Assembly: GCF_002556635.1 (NCBI RefSeq)
Contig: NZ_MWMO01000001.1
Span: 310,001 to 374,000, forward strand
DNA: 64,000 nucleotides
From: Novosphingobium sp. PC22D
GTDB lineage: Bacteria > Pseudomonadota > Alphaproteobacteria > Sphingomonadales > Sphingomonadaceae
Reading direction: 5' to 3'
Shown here: positions 48,856-57,126 of the stretch, one piece after another
Layout: each line of letters starts with the position of its first letter
Position numbering within the stretch: the first letter of the stretch is position 1
Program-made: the position numbers and the translations under genes
The notes under the pieces: model-generated
What the model was told of the DNA's origin: nothing
What the model saw: the letters and a program-made list of their open reading frames with translations, nothing else
Databases searched by the model: none

Positions 48856-49722
48856 TCAGGCCGGGACCGGCAGACCCGCGAGTTGCAGCGCGCCGTCTAG
48901 CGCGTCGCCGAGCGGCTCTGACAGCCGCGCGATGGTCCGCGCGCGCAGCCAGTCGCGCATGCGGTGCGACAGACCGCCGACGAGAACGCAGCGCGGCGCG
49001 CCGCGTTCGAAGATCGTCTCGACGAAGCGCTCGACGTGCCCCGCCGCGTCCTCGACGATCGAGCGGGCGATCGGGTCGCCGTCCTCGGCATGGTCCATCA
49101 CCATGGGCGCGAAGGCGGCGTAGTCGCCGGGGGCGGCGTCATCCATCCAGGCGATCGCCTCGGCGGGGTCGTGGCCGAACCGCTCGGTCACGGCAGTCGA
49201 CAGCCGCGTGCGCTGAGTCCGCCCGTCGAGCGCGCGCAAGGCGTGGCGCATCGCGCTCAGGCCCAGCGCGGCGCCGCTGCCCTCGTCCGAAATGGGAAAA
49301 CCGTATCCACCGATGGTGAAGCGCCGGTCCGCGACTTGCACGAATGCGACGCTGCCCGTGCCCAGGATCAGCGTCGCGCCGTCGGCGCCGCTGTGCGCGC
49401 CGATATTGGCGATCGCCGCGTCGGTCTCGTAAGCGACCGAAGCGAAGGGGAAGCGCAGCGTCTCGAGCTGTTCGGGCATGCCGGGCCGCGAGATCCCGGC
49501 GATGCCCATGCCGGCGTGGATCTCGCCCACTTGCGCGGGCGAAAGCCCGGCCTGCGCGATCGCCTGGTCGGCGGCTTGCGATAGCGTGGCGAAAAGTTGG
49601 TCGAGGCCGACGCGGGCGTTGGCCGGGCCGGAAAGCCCGGTGCCGAGGATCGCGCCGGTCTCGTCAGTCAACCGGGCCCGGCAATTGCTGCCGCCCGCGT
49701 CGATGCCGAGGTACCGGCGCAT
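48856..49722 (-). CDS. BadF/BadG-family sugar kinase (MurNAc/GlcNAc kinase-like)
   Basis: A 288-residue ASKHA-fold kinase: phosphate-1 loop Gly-Ile-Asp-Ala-Gly-Gly-Ser-Asn, Glu-Thr-Asp-Ala-Ala-Ile-Ala, phosphate-2 Leu-Ile-Leu-Gly-Thr-Gly-Ser, Ser-Asp-Glu-Gly-Ser-Gly-Ala and adenosine motif Val-Leu-Val-Gly-Gly-Leu-Ser. Characterised proteins of this family with this length phosphorylate amino sugars (GlcNAc, GlcN, MurNAc). Its place behind a TonB receptor and near AmpG and PBP-type genes argues for a cell-wall amino sugar. ATG 49722 is used; GTG 49725 is the alternative. A terminator separates it from the receptor gene. Confidence 0.82.
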   Translation of the reverse strand: MRRYLGIDAGGSNCRARLTDETGAILGTGLSGPANARVGLDQLFATLSQAADQAIAQAGLSPAQVGEIHAGMGIAGISRPGMPEQLETLRFPFASVAYETDAAIANIGAHSGADGATLILGTGSVAFVQVADRRFTIGGYGFPISDEGSGAALGLSAMRHALRALDGRTQRTRLSTAVTERFGHDPAEAIAWMDDAAPGDYAAFAPMVMDHAEDGDPIARSIVEDAAGHVERFVETIFERGAPRCVLVGGLSHRMRDWLRARTIARLSEPLGDALDGALQLAGLPVPA

Positions 49723-49732
49723 CACGGCAAAA

Positions 49733-49764
49733 CCCCGCTGCCGGCCGGGGAGCCGACAGCGGGG
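49733..49764 (-). terminator. rho-independent terminator between receptor and kinase genes
   Basis: On the minus strand CCCCGCTG (from 49764) pairs with CAGCGGGG (to 49733) and is followed at once by TTTT. It lies 19 bp after the receptor stop and 11 bp before the kinase start, so it would end or attenuate receptor transcription before the kinase. Confidence 0.75.
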
Positions 49765-49782
49765 CCGCGAGGTACCACGGGA

Positions 49783-52728
49783 TCAGAACTTGAATTCGGC
49801 GAGCATGTTGAAGGCCCGTCCGCGCGGATCGGCGACGCGCGGTTCCCACGAGCTGCCGCTGCCGTAGTTGCTGTCGTACGAGATCGCAAAGGGCGGGTCC
49901 TTGTCGAACAGGTTGGTCACGCCGGCGGTGAACTTCACACCCTCGATGCCGGTGTAGCTGACCGAAAGGTTGTAGTAGATGTAGTCCTTCACCTTCGTGA
50001 TGTCGCAGCACGGGTCGAAGGTTCCCGCCTCGACACCCGGCAGCACCTGGTTGTCGTAGCCCGAGCGGAAGATCTGCGTGAGCGTGACGATCCAGTCCTC
50101 GGTTCCGTAGCTGACGTAGGCGTTGTGCTTCCACTTGAGGCCGAGGTCTGCCGCGAGCGAATAGACGCCGAGCTGGTCGATCGTGTCCGAACCGGCCGCG
50201 ACCTTCTCTTCCTTCTTGAGCAGCCAGGTGCCGTCGAGGCCGACGCCGATCTGTCCCGGTCCGACCGGGAAGACGCCGCGCACGGTGAAGTCGATGCCCT
50301 CGGTGGTGGTTCCGCCGGTGTTGACGTAAGTGTTGTCGACCGCGACCAGCTGGCCGTTCTCGTAGATGAACTGGTCCTTGAACAGATCGTAGAACTGGAA
50401 CAGGTACTGCAAGGGCAGCGTCTGGATCGTGTTCTTGCGCTTGATCAGCCACCAGTCGGCCGAGACGGAGATGTTACGCGTCGGCATGAAGACCACGCCG
50501 GCGCTGTATTCGTCGGCGGTTTCGGGCCCGAGATCGAGACGGCCGCCGGTGATCACCTCGAAGGTCTGGCCATTGGCGGTCGAGAGTGCCGGGCAACCCG
50601 CCTCGGCGTTGACGACGCCGCCCGGGCACTTCGACGGATCGGCGTAGTCCGCGCCGGTGTAGGTCGCCGAAGTCGACGGGTTGAAGATCTGGTTGAAGGT
50701 CGGCACGCGGAAGGCGGTGTTGAACGACCCGCGCAGCAGGATCGGCTCGAACGGCCGGTACTTGAGCGAGATCTTCGGGTTCGTGGTGGTGCCGAAGCCC
50801 GAATAGTCGTCGATGCGGCCCGCGGCGGTCAGCTCCATGCCCTCGATGATCGGTACGAGCAGTTCGGCGTAGGCCGCCTTGATGTCGCGGTGCACACCGT
50901 CGAGCGCGTTGCCGTTGTCGAACGGCGCGGCGAAGATCGTCTGCGGATCGGTGCGGGTATCGCCGGTGAACTCGTATTCCTCGCGGCGATAGTTGATGCC
51001 TGCGGCGATCTTCACGGTGCCGGCGGGAAGCTCGAACAACGAGCCGGAGACCGAGGCATCGGCTTCCTTGACCGAGTACTTGCCGCTGTAGAGCGTGACG
51101 CCGTTGGCCGAGGCGGCCGCCAGCGCGGCGAGGCCTTCGGCGGACTGCTCCTCGCCCGGGAACAGGAACGGATCGACGTAGCCGCTGTTGAGCGCGGCGA
51201 CGAGCGCGTCCTGGTAGTAGTAGCCCTCTCCGACCTTCGAACGGCCCTTGCTCTGCGCGTACATCGCGCCGACCTGGTAGTCCCAGTCGCCGAACAGCGG
51301 GCCGCTCATGTCGAGCACCGCGCGCAGCGTGTCGTTCTTGGTCTTGAGCTGGCGCTCGCCGCATTCGAGGCAGCGCCAGCGATAGGAGAAGCCGGCGCCG
51401 TAGGGGATGGTCTCCTCCAGTTCCGGGAAGGCGTTGACCAGGGTATTGTAGATCCGCGCGTACTTGGCGTCGTTCACGCCCTCGACGAGCGAGAAGGAGT
51501 AGTTGCGCGAGGAACTCGGCGTGATCTGGATCTGCGAGAAACGCTTGTCCGATTTCGCCGATGAGCCCGAGATCTCGAAGGCCAGTTCATGCTCGCCCAG
51601 GCGCTTCACCGCGCGGCCGTAGTAGGTGATCGTCTCGATCTGCTGCTGCAGGTAGACGTTGCGGCCGGTGTCGAAGGTGCAGGCGAGGCCGTTCGAGGGC
51701 GCACCCCAGACGTCGGTGTCGTAGTCGCCCATCAGGTCGAACGTGTCGCAGCCCGGCTGTCCGGGCAGGCGCAGGATGTTGACGCCGCCGGTCGCGCGCT
51801 GATCGGCGGTACCCGGGATGATCGGCATCGCCGCGCCGTTGGGGAAGGCGCTGCCGCCGAAGGGGACGATCGTGGCGAACGGAGTGCCGCGCGTGTCCAC
51901 GCCGAGGCCCCGGTCCTTCTGGAAGGTGTTGACGAAGTCGCGCTGCCGCGCCTGCAAGGCGCCGCGATAAGTGTAGCCGACCGTCGCCATGACGTTGAAG
52001 CCCTGCTCGTCGAGGTCGCCGACGCCGGCGATCGCCGAGAGGCGGTAGACCGGCGAATCGCCTTCGTCGGTGATGTCGGTGAAGGCGCTCGCGCCGATCC
52101 CGGTGAAGTCCTTGCGGGTGATGAAGTTGATCACGCCGCCGACCGCGTCGGTGCCGTAGATCGCCGAGGCGCCGTCCTTGAGCACTTCGACGCGGTCAAG
52201 CGCGGTGAAGGGGATCTGGTTCACGTCGACCGCGGCGCCGGTGAGGCCGTGCGCCGAGACGCGGCGGCCGTTGAGCAGGATCAGCGTGCCGCCCGGTCCC
52301 TGGCCGCGAAGGTTGGCGAACGAGGTGCCATTGTTGCCGCGCCGCGTGGAATCGACGACGTCGGAGTTGCTGGCGAGATTGTCCGCGCCCGAGCCGTTGT
52401 TCGGCAGGAACGCGAGGAGCTGTTCGGGGCTCGAGATGGCGTTGCGCTGTAGTTCGACGTTGGTGACGATCTGCAGGGGCAGGGCGCTGTCGTTCGGGTC
52501 CTGCTTGATGCGCGAGCCGGTGACGAGGATCTCGCGCTCGGACGAAGCGCTCCGGCGCTCCGGATCGCTCAGCGTGGTGGCGCCGCTTTCGGGCGTCTCG
52601 GCACCGGTCGGCGTGGCGGCCGGCCTGGTCGATTGCTCCTGCGCCCAGGCCGCGCCGGGAAGCGCGGCGATCCCGAGCAGTGCGGTCGAGCACGTCAGCG
52701 CCGCCCTGGTGATGACAAAACAGCCCAT
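49783..52728 (-). CDS. TonB-dependent outer-membrane receptor
   Basis: A 981-residue receptor. A signal peptide (ending near Ala-Trp-Ala-Gln) precedes the TonB-box region, with Glu-Ile-Leu-Val-Thr-Gly-Ser-Arg-Ile. The plug domain has Leu-Arg-Gly-Gln-Gly-Pro-Gly-Gly-Thr-Leu-Ile-Leu-Leu-Asn-Gly-Arg-Arg and Val-Glu-Val-Leu-Lys-Asp-Gly-Ala-Ser-Ala-Ile-Tyr-Gly. A 22-strand barrel follows and ends in Phe as usual. Several Cys pairs in extracellular loops (for example Cys-Leu-Glu-Cys and Cys-Cys-Asp) are likely disulfides. It imports a specific ligand into the periplasm using TonB energy. Neighbouring genes suggest a peptidoglycan fragment or peptide; the ligand itself cannot be read from sequence. 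Confidence 0.93.
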   Translation of the reverse strand: MGCFVITRAALTCSTALLGIAALPGAAWAQEQSTRPAATPTGAETPESGATTLSDPERRSASSEREILVTGSRIKQDPNDSALPLQIVTNVELQRNAISSPEQLLAFLPNNGSGADNLASNSDVVDSTRRGNNGTSFANLRGQGPGGTLILLNGRRVSAHGLTGAAVDVNQIPFTALDRVEVLKDGASAIYGTDAVGGVINFITRKDFTGIGASAFTDITDEGDSPVYRLSAIAGVGDLDEQGFNVMATVGYTYRGALQARQRDFVNTFQKDRGLGVDTRGTPFATIVPFGGSAFPNGAAMPIIPGTADQRATGGVNILRLPGQPGCDTFDLMGDYDTDVWGAPSNGLACTFDTGRNVYLQQQIETITYYGRAVKRLGEHELAFEISGSSAKSDKRFSQIQITPSSSRNYSFSLVEGVNDAKYARIYNTLVNAFPELEETIPYGAGFSYRWRCLECGERQLKTKNDTLRAVLDMSGPLFGDWDYQVGAMYAQSKGRSKVGEGYYYQDALVAALNSGYVDPFLFPGEEQSAEGLAALAAASANGVTLYSGKYSVKEADASVSGSLFELPAGTVKIAAGINYRREEYEFTGDTRTDPQTIFAAPFDNGNALDGVHRDIKAAYAELLVPIIEGMELTAAGRIDDYSGFGTTTNPKISLKYRPFEPILLRGSFNTAFRVPTFNQIFNPSTSATYTGADYADPSKCPGGVVNAEAGCPALSTANGQTFEVITGGRLDLGPETADEYSAGVVFMPTRNISVSADWWLIKRKNTIQTLPLQYLFQFYDLFKDQFIYENGQLVAVDNTYVNTGGTTTEGIDFTVRGVFPVGPGQIGVGLDGTWLLKKEEKVAAGSDTIDQLGVYSLAADLGLKWKHNAYVSYGTEDWIVTLTQIFRSGYDNQVLPGVEAGTFDPCCDITKVKDYIYYNLSVSYTGIEGVKFTAGVTNLFDKDPPFAISYDSNYGSGSSWEPRVADPRGRAFNMLAEFKF

Positions 52729-52825
52729 TTTCTAAACCCCCATGTTTCTAAGCCCTGATGACAATTGTGACGCATTGTCCTGCATCGCGTCATACTAACC
52801 CTTTACCCACCTATAACCGATTGGC

Positions 52826-52842
52826 ATTATCACTGATTATCA
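52826..52842. promoter_or_regulatory. ATTATCA direct repeat, 10-bp period
   Basis: ATTATCA occurs at 52826-52832 and 52836-52842, exactly one helical turn apart, in the A/T-rich 211-bp gap between the divergent receptor and AmpG-like genes. Such repeats are often activator or repressor sites; no regulator gene is adjacent. Confidence 0.35.
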
Positions 52843-52939
52843 ATGACTTGTGTCTTACGCCGGGCGATTTGGCCATGCTTGACAGCAAGCCCTCCGAAAG
52901 CCGAGCGTCAGCACGCGGTGGGGCGGCTGGAAACAAGAC

Positions 52940-54484
52940 ATGGCGATCGAAGCGGGGGCTCTCGATACAGAGCTGAAAACAAACGAAATGGCGGCTGCGC
53001 AGGCGGTCCGGCCGCGAAACTGGCGATTGCTTGGCCTTTACTTGCTGCTCGGCTTTTCCGCCGGGTTGCCGTTCTACATGTTCAATGCGGTGCTCACGCT
53101 TCGGCTCGCGCGCCATGGCGTCGACATCGCGGTAATCGGTTTCTTCGCCTGGGTGGCGCTGCTGCCGACCTTCAAGTTCGCCTGGGCGCCCGTGCTCGAA
53201 CGCTTCGAAGTGCCCGGTTTCGGCCGCTTCTGGGGCAAGCGGCGTGGCTGGATCATGCTCTCGCAGCTCGGAATCTTCACCTCGATGCTGTCGATGGCAA
53301 TGACCTCGAGCGACGAGAGCCTGCCGCTGACCGCGCTCTTCGCGGTGCTGCTCGCGTTCTGGACGACGACGCTGGAAATCGCCGCCGACGGCTGGCGCAT
53401 CGAGCTGGCGCCGACCCAGGCGGAGCAGGGTCCGGTGGTGGCCGCGAACCTGTGGGGCTACCGCAGCGCGATGGTCGCGGCGGGCAGCGGCGCGGTCTAC
53501 GTCGCGGCCAAGGCGGGCTGGACCTGGGCCTATCTGGTGATCGCGATCGCCGCTTTTCTGCCCTTCCCGATCCTCGCGATGATGCGGCCCGATCCGGATG
53601 CGGTCGGTTCGCGCGGCGCGGCGCTCGGCACGGGGATCGTCGCGAGCCTCGCGATCCTTTCCGCGACCACGATCGCGGCCGCGGTCGTCGGCGGCATCGC
53701 GCTCGAACTGGCGGGGGCGGCCGGAGTCGGTGCCGACAGCGACGTGACGCCTGTTGTGTTGGCGATCTGCCTGCTGCCATTCGTGCTGCTCGCGGCCGCC
53801 TTGCCGCGTATCCGCCGCATGGGGCCGGACGCGCCCGCGCGCCGTTCGGCCGCCATCGGTCCTTACGTAGATATTTTCTGGCGCTACGGCTTCGCGGCCT
53901 TGCCGGTGCTGGTGTTCGTCTCGTTCTACCGCATGGGCGACGTGCTGACGCTGACGCTCTCGCACCCCTTGTGGAACGCGGCGGGGTATAGCCTGGAGGA
54001 AATCTCCATGGCTGACGGCGTGGTCGCGCTCACCTGCAGCATGGCGGGCGTGGCGATCGGCGGCTGGATGGCGGGACGCTGGCGAATGGGCTGGGCGCTG
54101 GCGATCGGCGCGGTGGCCTCGGCGGTGGGCAACTGGGTCTTCACCTGGCTGTGGTGGGCGCCGCGCGAATCCTGGGTGCTTTACGTCGCCGCGGGCATCG
54201 ACCAGTTCGGGCATGGGCTCGCCGGCGCGGTCTTCGTCGTCTACCTCTCGCTGCTGGTCAATCCGCGCTATCCCGGCGCGCAATACGCCTTCCTTTCTGG
54301 CTTCGCATTCCTCCTGCCACGCCTGCTCGCCGGCGCTTCGGGGGCGATCCAGAAGGTCATCGGCTACGATGGCTTCTTCATCATGTCGGGCGCGATGAGC
54401 CTGGCCGCGGTGCTGTTCCTGCCGGTGATCGTGCGCGCCGTGCCGCGCAAGTCCGACATGCCTCCCGAGGAAGACGCACCGTGA
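52940..54484 (+). CDS. AmpG-like MFS permease
   Basis: A 514-residue major-facilitator protein with about 12-14 hydrophobic segments. It carries the AmpG signatures: Gly-Lys-Arg-Arg-Gly-Trp-Ile after TM2-3, Ala-Ala-Asp-Gly-Trp-Arg-Ile-Glu-Leu-Ala-Pro-x4-Glu-Gln-Gly, Trp-Gly-Tyr-Arg, and later Tyr-Arg-Met-Gly-Asp-Val-Leu. AmpG carries GlcNAc-anhydroMurNAc (muro)peptides from periplasm to cytoplasm for recycling. GGAAACAAG precedes the ATG at 52940. The gene is divergent from the TonB receptor and coupled to a beta-lactamase-fold hydrolase, which suggests a two-membrane import route. Confidence 0.87.
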   Translation: MAIEAGALDTELKTNEMAAAQAVRPRNWRLLGLYLLLGFSAGLPFYMFNAVLTLRLARHGVDIAVIGFFAWVALLPTFKFAWAPVLERFEVPGFGRFWGKRRGWIMLSQLGIFTSMLSMAMTSSDESLPLTALFAVLLAFWTTTLEIAADGWRIELAPTQAEQGPVVAANLWGYRSAMVAAGSGAVYVAAKAGWTWAYLVIAIAAFLPFPILAMMRPDPDAVGSRGAALGTGIVASLAILSATTIAAAVVGGIALELAGAAGVGADSDVTPVVLAICLLPFVLLAAALPRIRRMGPDAPARRSAAIGPYVDIFWRYGFAALPVLVFVSFYRMGDVLTLTLSHPLWNAAGYSLEEISMADGVVALTCSMAGVAIGGWMAGRWRMGWALAIGAVASAVGNWVFTWLWWAPRESWVLYVAAGIDQFGHGLAGAVFVVYLSLLVNPRYPGAQYAFLSGFAFLLPRLLAGASGAIQKVIGYDGFFIMSGAMSLAAVLFLPVIVRAVPRKSDMPPEEDAP

Positions 54485-55500
54485 TCGAGGCGGTCGCCGA
54501 CGCGGCATTCGCGCCCGCCGCCGCCTCGGTCGAGGCCGGCCGCATTCCCGGCGCGGTGCTCGGCATCGTCACCGCGGACGGCCGGCAGGCGGTGCGCTGC
54601 GCCGGCATGGCCGCGCTCGAGCCCGAGCCCGAGGTTCTGACGCCCGGGCACTGGTTCGACCTCGCCTCGGTCTCCAAGGTGATCGCCACGACGACAATGG
54701 TGCTCACCCTCGCGGAGCAGGGCCGGATCGACCTCGATCGTCCGCTCACCGACGCGATCCCCGACTTGCGCCAGTACGACATCGCCGCCGCGCCCGAGCG
54801 CGCGCTGACCTTTCGCGACTGCCTCGCGCACCGCACGTTCCTGCCCGCGGTCGAGCCGATCTACACGTATGGCGACGATCCCGAACGGCTGCGCGCCTTC
54901 GTGCTCCAGCGCCAATGGAAGCATGGCCCGCCGGTCTATTCGGACATCAATTTCCTCTATCTGGGCATCGCGGTCGAGCGGGTGACGGGCCGGCCCTTGT
55001 CCGACTGGCCGCTCGGTGCCGGGCTGGGCTACGGCCCGCCGCCGGGCCCCGCCGTCGCCACCGAGCGCTGCATGTGGCGCGGGCGGGTGATGAAGGGCGA
55101 GGTCCACGACGAGAACTGCTTCGCGATGGGCGGTGCGACCGGCCACGCGGGGCTTTTCGGCACGGTCGCCGGTGTGCTCGGCTTCGCGCGCGGCCTGCTC
55201 GACGGCAGTGGTGCCTCGCCCGCCACGCTCGCCGCGATCCGCGAGCGCTGCGAGGGCGACCGTACGTGCGGCTGGGAGCGGCGCTTCGCGGGCTGGCCGG
55301 GCGGCGCGGCGTGCTCGGACGAGACCATCGGCCACACCGGCTTCACCGGCACCGGCCTGTGGATCGACTTCGCGCGCGGGCTGGCCTGGACCCTGCTCAC
55401 CAACCGCGTCCATCCCACACGCCACGCCGACAGCGGCATCTTCGCGCTGCGTCCCGCGACCGGTGATGCGCTGATCGGCGCGTGGGACGCGGCGCAGTAG
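54481..55500 (+). CDS. serine hydrolase, beta-lactamase/class C family
   Basis: A 339-residue cytoplasmic (no signal peptide) member of the PBP/beta-lactamase superfamily. Ser63-x-x-Lys66 is in Leu-Ala-Ser-Val-Ser-Lys, Tyr-Ser-Asp is in the second motif (Val-Tyr-Ser-Asp-Ile-Asn-Phe-Leu-Tyr-Leu-Gly), and His-Thr-Gly is in place of Lys-Thr-Gly. The GTG start overlaps the permease stop (GTGA). Homologues sit in MurNAc/muropeptide operons of other bacteria (YfeW in the E. coli murQP locus, YbbE in Bacillus), so a peptidase or esterase acting on imported wall fragments is a reasonable inference; resistance to beta-lactams is not implied. Confidence 0.85.
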   Translation: MIEAVADAAFAPAAASVEAGRIPGAVLGIVTADGRQAVRCAGMAALEPEPEVLTPGHWFDLASVSKVIATTTMVLTLAEQGRIDLDRPLTDAIPDLRQYDIAAAPERALTFRDCLAHRTFLPAVEPIYTYGDDPERLRAFVLQRQWKHGPPVYSDINFLYLGIAVERVTGRPLSDWPLGAGLGYGPPPGPAVATERCMWRGRVMKGEVHDENCFAMGGATGHAGLFGTVAGVLGFARGLLDGSGASPATLAAIRERCEGDRTCGWERRFAGWPGGAACSDETIGHTGFTGTGLWIDFARGLAWTLLTNRVHPTRHADSGIFALRPATGDALIGAWDAAQ

Positions 55501-55509
55501 GCTCGAGGC

Positions 55510-56988
55510 TCAGTTTCCCTCGGCGAAAGCGACCAGGGCGCGGTCCATGAACGCGGTCGCGGCGACATCGTCGGGCACGTCGTTGGCATAGGCTGCGAAG
55601 GTGTAGGTCCGCCCGCTCTTCGCGGTGAAGTATCCGGCCAGTGCGTTGGTCGCGTTGAGCGAGCCGGTCTTGGCGGTGATCTCGCCGAACAGCGACGTTC
55701 CGGCGAAGCGCCGGCCCAGCGTGCCGTCGGTGCCGCCGACGGGCAGCGACGCCCGCCACTCGTCCCCCCAGGTCTGCCGCGCGATCCAGTCGAGCAGCCG
55801 CACCATCGCGCGCGGGGTGACGCGGTTGTAGCTCGACATGCCCGAACCGTCCGACAGGCTTATCCCCGCTTCGGGCACGCCCGCCGCCGCGAACATGCCG
55901 CGCACCAGCGCTTGGCCGTCCGCGATCGATCCGCCTCCGCGAATGCGCGCGAGGCGGCGCAACAGCAGTTCGGCGTGGAGGTTCTGACTGAGCTTGTTGA
56001 TCGTGACCACGTCCTCGCGGAGCGGCGGCGGATCGAGCTTCGCGAGCGCGGCTTGCGGCGCCGGACCCGGGGGCGCGGCCTCGCCGCGCTGTTCGGGATC
56101 GTCTTCGGGCAACAACGGGCGGTGCATGGCTTCGGGCATGTGCTCGACGGTGACCCCGCGCGCGCGCAGCATCCCGGTCAGCAGCCATGCGGCGTAGTGC
56201 GCCGGATCGTCGACCCCCAGCCGCAGCGTTTCGGGCGCGGCGCCCGTGCCGATCGTGCCGGTGACGATCAGCGTCGGGCTGCCGGGCATGCGGTCGTAGC
56301 CGATGCGTTCCTCGCTGCCCGCAACGGTGCGTGCGAGGTTGCGGACCTCGTAATAGGCAGGGAGCGCCACCAGCGGCGGTGCGCCTTCGGGGCCCGGCGT
56401 GACGACGGCGCGAATCTCGTTGTCGTCCACGCTGAGCGCCGAAATCCCGGTGCCCGAGCGGGTGGGAATGTTGTTCCAGCTCATCCCTGGGCTCCAGCGC
56501 TGGTCGGGAAAGGCGCGGTCGTCGCCGATGACACGGCCCACGCGCCGGCTTCCGGCGGCGATCGCGTCGGCCAGTGTCGCAAGGCAGTCGCGCACGCAAT
56601 CGGGCGCGGAGGACATCCGCGCGTCGCCGAAACCGGCAAGAACGACGTCGGGCGCCTTGCGCTTCGCGCCGGGGACGAGGCGGACGCTTGCCCCGCCGCC
56701 GCCGTCGGGCAGCTCGAGCGTGCCGCCCGTCGTCCAGTAGGCGGCGGCGGTGGTGACGATCTTGGTGTTCGAGGCGGGCATGAAGCGCCCCTCGGGATCG
56801 ATGGCAAGAACCTCGCGCCCGCTCTCGTCGGCGACCACCAGTCCCCAGCGCGTGCCCGGCCCGGCTTCGGCGAGAATCGCCGCGACCCGATCGTGCAGTG
56901 CATCGGCCAGCGCCGGCAGCGGCTGGACGAGGATCGCGAGAGCCGCGCCGAGGCGCAGCAGGACGGCATGGGAGGCGCGGCGGTGCAT
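55510..56988 (-). CDS. dacB: D-alanyl-D-alanine carboxypeptidase/endopeptidase (PBP4, DacB)
   Basis: A 492-residue exported S13-family penicillin-binding protein. A signal peptide ends near Ala-Leu-Ala. The catalytic motifs are Ser73-Asn-Thr-Lys76, Ser-Tyr-Asn in Gly-Met-Ser-Ser-Tyr-Asn-Arg, and Lys-Thr-Gly in Thr-Ala-Lys-Thr-Gly-Ser-Leu. The large insert between the first two motifs is typical of PBP4. It removes terminal D-Ala or cuts D-Ala-mDAP cross-links in the periplasm and so can trim wall fragments. It is convergent with the serine hydrolase, 9 bp apart. Confidence 0.92.
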   Translation of the reverse strand: MHRRASHAVLLRLGAALAILVQPLPALADALHDRVAAILAEAGPGTRWGLVVADESGREVLAIDPEGRFMPASNTKIVTTAAAYWTTGGTLELPDGGGGASVRLVPGAKRKAPDVVLAGFGDARMSSAPDCVRDCLATLADAIAAGSRRVGRVIGDDRAFPDQRWSPGMSWNNIPTRSGTGISALSVDDNEIRAVVTPGPEGAPPLVALPAYYEVRNLARTVAGSEERIGYDRMPGSPTLIVTGTIGTGAAPETLRLGVDDPAHYAAWLLTGMLRARGVTVEHMPEAMHRPLLPEDDPEQRGEAAPPGPAPQAALAKLDPPPLREDVVTINKLSQNLHAELLLRRLARIRGGGSIADGQALVRGMFAAAGVPEAGISLSDGSGMSSYNRVTPRAMVRLLDWIARQTWGDEWRASLPVGGTDGTLGRRFAGTSLFGEITAKTGSLNATNALAGYFTAKSGRTYTFAAYANDVPDDVAATAFMDRALVAFAEGN

Positions 56989-57126
56989 CGCGCGATGGTA
57001 AGGCGGCGGACCCGCGCGGCAAGCCCCGGCGACGCATATTGAGCCTTCCCCCCGGCATAACCCTAGGGCATGCCGTCATGGCTGCGCCCTTGCCGCCACG
57101 ATCTCGCCCCGCCAGACTTGGCGGCG

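Noticed and set aside
54481..55500. Beta-lactamase resistance gene
   Set aside because: It has no signal peptide, His-Thr-Gly replaces Lys-Thr-Gly, and it is coupled to an AmpG-like permease; a metabolic hydrolase is more likely.
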